From positions 1 through 7,263 of the forward strand of contig JAAZHP010000004.1 of assembly GCA_012510625.1 (NCBI GenBank): a DNA stretch of 7,263 nt, given 5' to 3'. A program made the position numbers and the translations under genes. The notes beneath the pieces are model-generated. The model did not search any database. It was not told the DNA's origin and saw only the letters and a list, made by a program, of their open reading frames with translations. This stretch comes from Bacillota bacterium. GTDB lineage: Bacteria > Bacillota > Dethiobacteria > DTU022. Each line of letters begins with the position of its first letter. Position 1 is the stretch's first letter. This document shows, piece by piece, positions 5,750-7,263 of this stretch.

Positions 5750-7042
5750 CTAACCCGGATAGAAGAAATGGATCAGAGCCACCACGGCGAGGAGATAAAC
5801 CAGCCAGTGGACCTCTTTTCCTTTTCCGGCAACGAGCTTCACTACAGGGTAGGCGATAAAGCCGAAGGCAATTCCATCGGCGATGCTGTACGCCAGCGGC
5901 ATAAAAATGATGGTCAGGAAAGCCGGGAAAGCCTCGGTAAAGTCATCAAAGTCAATTTTCATCACCCCGCCGACCATGAGCACGCCCACAATGACCAGAG
6001 CCGGAGCCGTTGCCTCCGAGGGAATCAGGCCAGCCAGCGGAGCCAGGAAGAGGGTGAGTAATAGGAGCACCCCGGTGACAATCGAGGTTAGCCCGGTGCG
6101 CCCCCCTTCGGAAACCCCGGCGGTGCTTTCCACGTAGGTGGTTACTGTGCTGGTGCCGAGCAGGGCGCCGCCCACTGTCCCGATGGCGTCGGCGAGCATG
6201 GCCCGGTTGACGCGGGGAAGCCGCCCTTTCTCATCTAGAAAGCCGGCCCGGGCCCCCGTTCCCAGGAGAGTGCCCATGGTATCGAAAACATCAACAAAGA
6301 GAAATGAAAAGATCACGAAGAAGGGCACTGAAAGAATTGCTTTCAGATCCAGCTTCAGGGCAATCGGGGCCAGCGAAGCCGGCAAGCCGAAAATATCGCC
6401 GATCCCGCTGGGCAGTTCCTTAATTCCCATGAAGAAGCTTACCACTGTGGTCAGCAAGATCCCGATGAGGATAGCCCCCCGCACCCGGCGGGCCATGAGC
6501 ACGGAGATGATCAGGATGCCGATCAGCGTTAGCAGCGGCCCGGGCTGGGTCAGATCACCCAGTGCTACCTGTGTAGCTTCATCGGAAACAATGATACCCC
6601 CGCTCTGCAGCCCGATATAGGCAATAAAGAGGCCAATCCCCGCGGCCACGGCCCGCTTCAGCGTTGTGGGCACGGCGGCATCGATATACCCGATCGCCCC
6701 GGTCACAGACAGGATTATAAAGACTATCCCTGAAATAAGGACCGCTCCCAGGGCTGCCTGCCAGCCGTACTGGGGGGCAATAACAAAGGCAAAAAAAGCA
6801 TTAAGCCCCATTCCGCTGGCCAGGGCGAAAGGATAGTTGGTCATCAAGCCCATCAGGATGGTGGTCAATCCGGCTGACACTATCGTCGCGGTCATCACCG
6901 CTCCCTTGTCCATCCCAGTAGCAGAAAGGATGTCGGGGTTGACAAAGATAATGTAGGCCATGGTCATAAAAGTTGTAATTCCGGCGATGATTTCCGTGCG
7001 TACGTTTGTATTGTTCTCCTTGAGCTTGAAAAACTTTTCCAT
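5750..7042 (-). CDS. pbuG: AzgA-family (NCS2) purine-base permease, likely hypoxanthine/guanine or adenine
   Basis: Cytoplasmic-membrane symporter that imports purine bases for salvage. The 430-residue product is the usual AzgA length and is almost wholly hydrophobic, consistent with 14 membrane segments in two inverted repeats. It opens with FKLKENNTNVRTEIIAGIT (5-23), as in PbuG/PbuO-type proteins, followed by FVNPDIL at 33-39, ALASGMGLNAFFAF at 73-86, FVDVFDTMGTLLG at 249-261 and GTSTVTTYVES at 296-306, all hallmarks of this family. ATG 7042 has AGGAGG 6 bases upstream (7054-7049). It is the first gene after the riboswitch and is followed 167 bases later by purE. The family is clear; the preferred base (hypoxanthine, guanine or adenine) cannot be read from sequence, so the symbol is by similarity to Bacillus subtilis pbuG. 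Its place behind a probable PRPP sensor fits salvage, because phosphoribosyltransferases use PRPP to trap the imported base. Confidence 0.92.
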   Translation of the reverse strand: MEKFFKLKENNTNVRTEIIAGITTFMTMAYIIFVNPDILSATGMDKGAVMTATIVSAGLTTILMGLMTNYPFALASGMGLNAFFAFVIAPQYGWQAALGAVLISGIVFIILSVTGAIGYIDAAVPTTLKRAVAAGIGLFIAYIGLQSGGIIVSDEATQVALGDLTQPGPLLTLIGILIISVLMARRVRGAILIGILLTTVVSFFMGIKELPSGIGDIFGLPASLAPIALKLDLKAILSVPFFVIFSFLFVDVFDTMGTLLGTGARAGFLDEKGRLPRVNRAMLADAIGTVGGALLGTSTVTTYVESTAGVSEGGRTGLTSIVTGVLLLLTLFLAPLAGLIPSEATAPALVIVGVLMVGGVMKIDFDDFTEAFPAFLTIIFMPLAYSIADGIAFGFIAYPVVKLVAGKGKEVHWLVYLLAVVALIHFFYPG

Positions 7043-7125
7043 CTTTATCCTCCTTAAATGGTTCTGCTCTAGATTACCAAAACAGACGCCTCTTTACTCT
7101 TTCTTCAGGGATCACCCCCTAGTTT
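7043..7125 (-). promoter_or_regulatory. Leader between riboswitch terminator and permease start
   Basis: 83 bases with a strong ribosome binding site (AGGAGG, 7054-7049). A small 4-bp AGGG/CCCT hairpin follows the terminator. The conserved guanine-riboswitch core (paired loops and a CTGACTA-like end) is absent, so no second purine aptamer lies downstream of the first. Confidence 0.5.
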
Positions 7126-7175
7126 AAAAGCCCGGGCAAGTAGGCTGCGAGCGAAACCTACCCGCCTGGGCTTTT
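7126..7175 (-). terminator. Riboswitch expression-platform hairpin (intrinsic terminator)
   Basis: The minus-strand arms at 7175-7157 and 7144-7126 pair over 19 positions with one A-C mismatch and two G-T pairs, closing a 12-base loop and ending in GGGCTTTT. The 5' arm begins with AAAAGCCC, which is also the conserved 3' end of the ykkC aptamer, so aptamer folding and terminator formation compete. That is the layout of an ON switch: ligand bound, hairpin broken, genes transcribed. The T-run is only four bases before AAACTAG, so termination may be leaky. Confidence 0.75.
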
Positions 7176-7263
7176 ATCCCTCCGGTGTAGCGCCCAAACT
7201 GACTGCTTTACACAGCCGCTTATTTAGGCGCCTGTACCACTCGGACCAGCCTGGGCAGGTGAA
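7164..7263 (-). ncRNA. ykkC-family riboswitch aptamer, probably PRPP-sensing subtype 2b (5' part outside window)
   Basis: The minus strand carries two ykkC signature blocks: CTGGTCCGAG at 7249-7240 and GGAGGGATAAAAGCCC at 7183-7168, the latter preceded by ACACC. Between them is a P3-type hairpin: GCGCCTAAAT (7231-7222) pairs with GTTTGGGCGC (7199-7190) over 10 positions, capped by GGCTG (7217-7213) with CAGTC (7205-7201). The 5' block expected in this family (CTAGGG-like sequence and most of P2) would lie beyond 7263. ykkC subtypes share this core but bind different ligands: guanidine (1), ppGpp (2a), PRPP (2b), nucleoside diphosphates (2c). Subtype 2b is the one known upstream of purine synthesis genes, and this leader precedes a purine permease, purE, purL and purF; the ligand call therefore rests mainly on context. 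It overlaps the terminator hairpin at AAAAGCCC. Confidence 0.85.

Noticed and set aside
7043..7125. Guanine (purine) riboswitch between the terminator and the permease
   Set aside because: The conserved purine aptamer core and closing sequence are absent, and the stretch is mostly taken by the small hairpin and ribosome binding site.

Overview
The window carries one purine gene cluster, transcribed entirely from the minus strand, followed by a partial gene for a membrane pyrophosphatase. In transcription order (right to left) it holds: the 3' part of a ykkC-family riboswitch with its terminator hairpin (about 7263-7126), an AzgA/NCS2-type purine-base permease (7042-5750), purE (5582-5025), purL (4931-2706), purF (2721-1348), and the first 401 codons of hppA (1205-1, running off the left edge). 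I found no credible gene on the plus strand and no tRNA, rRNA, CRISPR array or insertion sequence.

The organism is probably a GC-rich Gram-positive anaerobe of the Clostridia/Bacillota (Moorella- or Desulfotomaculum-like lineages are guesses). Reasons are the strong AGGAGG-type ribosome binding sites before every gene, a Bacillus-type PurF with propeptide and four iron-sulfur cysteines, the small PurL that needs separate PurS and PurQ, a ykkC-class riboswitch, and an ion-pumping pyrophosphatase. This placement is inference; there is no rRNA to confirm it.

The most informative element is the leader RNA. Two ykkC hallmark blocks are present, one with core CTGGTCCGAG and one with core GGGATAAAAGCCC, joined by a long P3 hairpin and followed by a terminator stem that reuses the AAAAGCCC segment. 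Because it precedes purine genes, the best reading is the PRPP-sensing subtype (ykkC-2b), not the guanidine or ppGpp subtypes. PRPP is the substrate of PurF, whose gene lies in the same cluster, so the switch would act as feed-forward control: high PRPP would turn on base import (salvage consumes PRPP) and de novo synthesis. The 5' third of the aptamer and the promoter lie beyond the right edge.

The cluster is abbreviated. PurE (N5-CAIR mutase), PurL (FGAM synthetase subunit) and PurF (first committed step) are present, but purS, purQ, purK, purC, purB, purM, purN, purH and purD are not, although PurL of this size depends on PurS and PurQ. purL and purF overlap by 16 bases. Between the permease and purE is a 167-base gap with a GC-rich hairpin and a small REP-like inverted repeat. 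The gene after purF, hppA, has its own leader; its product can recover energy from pyrophosphate, a product of the PurF reaction. Local oddities worth checking are a diverged segment in PurL, a tyrosine where PurF usually has threonine in the glutaminase domain, a short PurF C-terminus and a basic tail on PurE.
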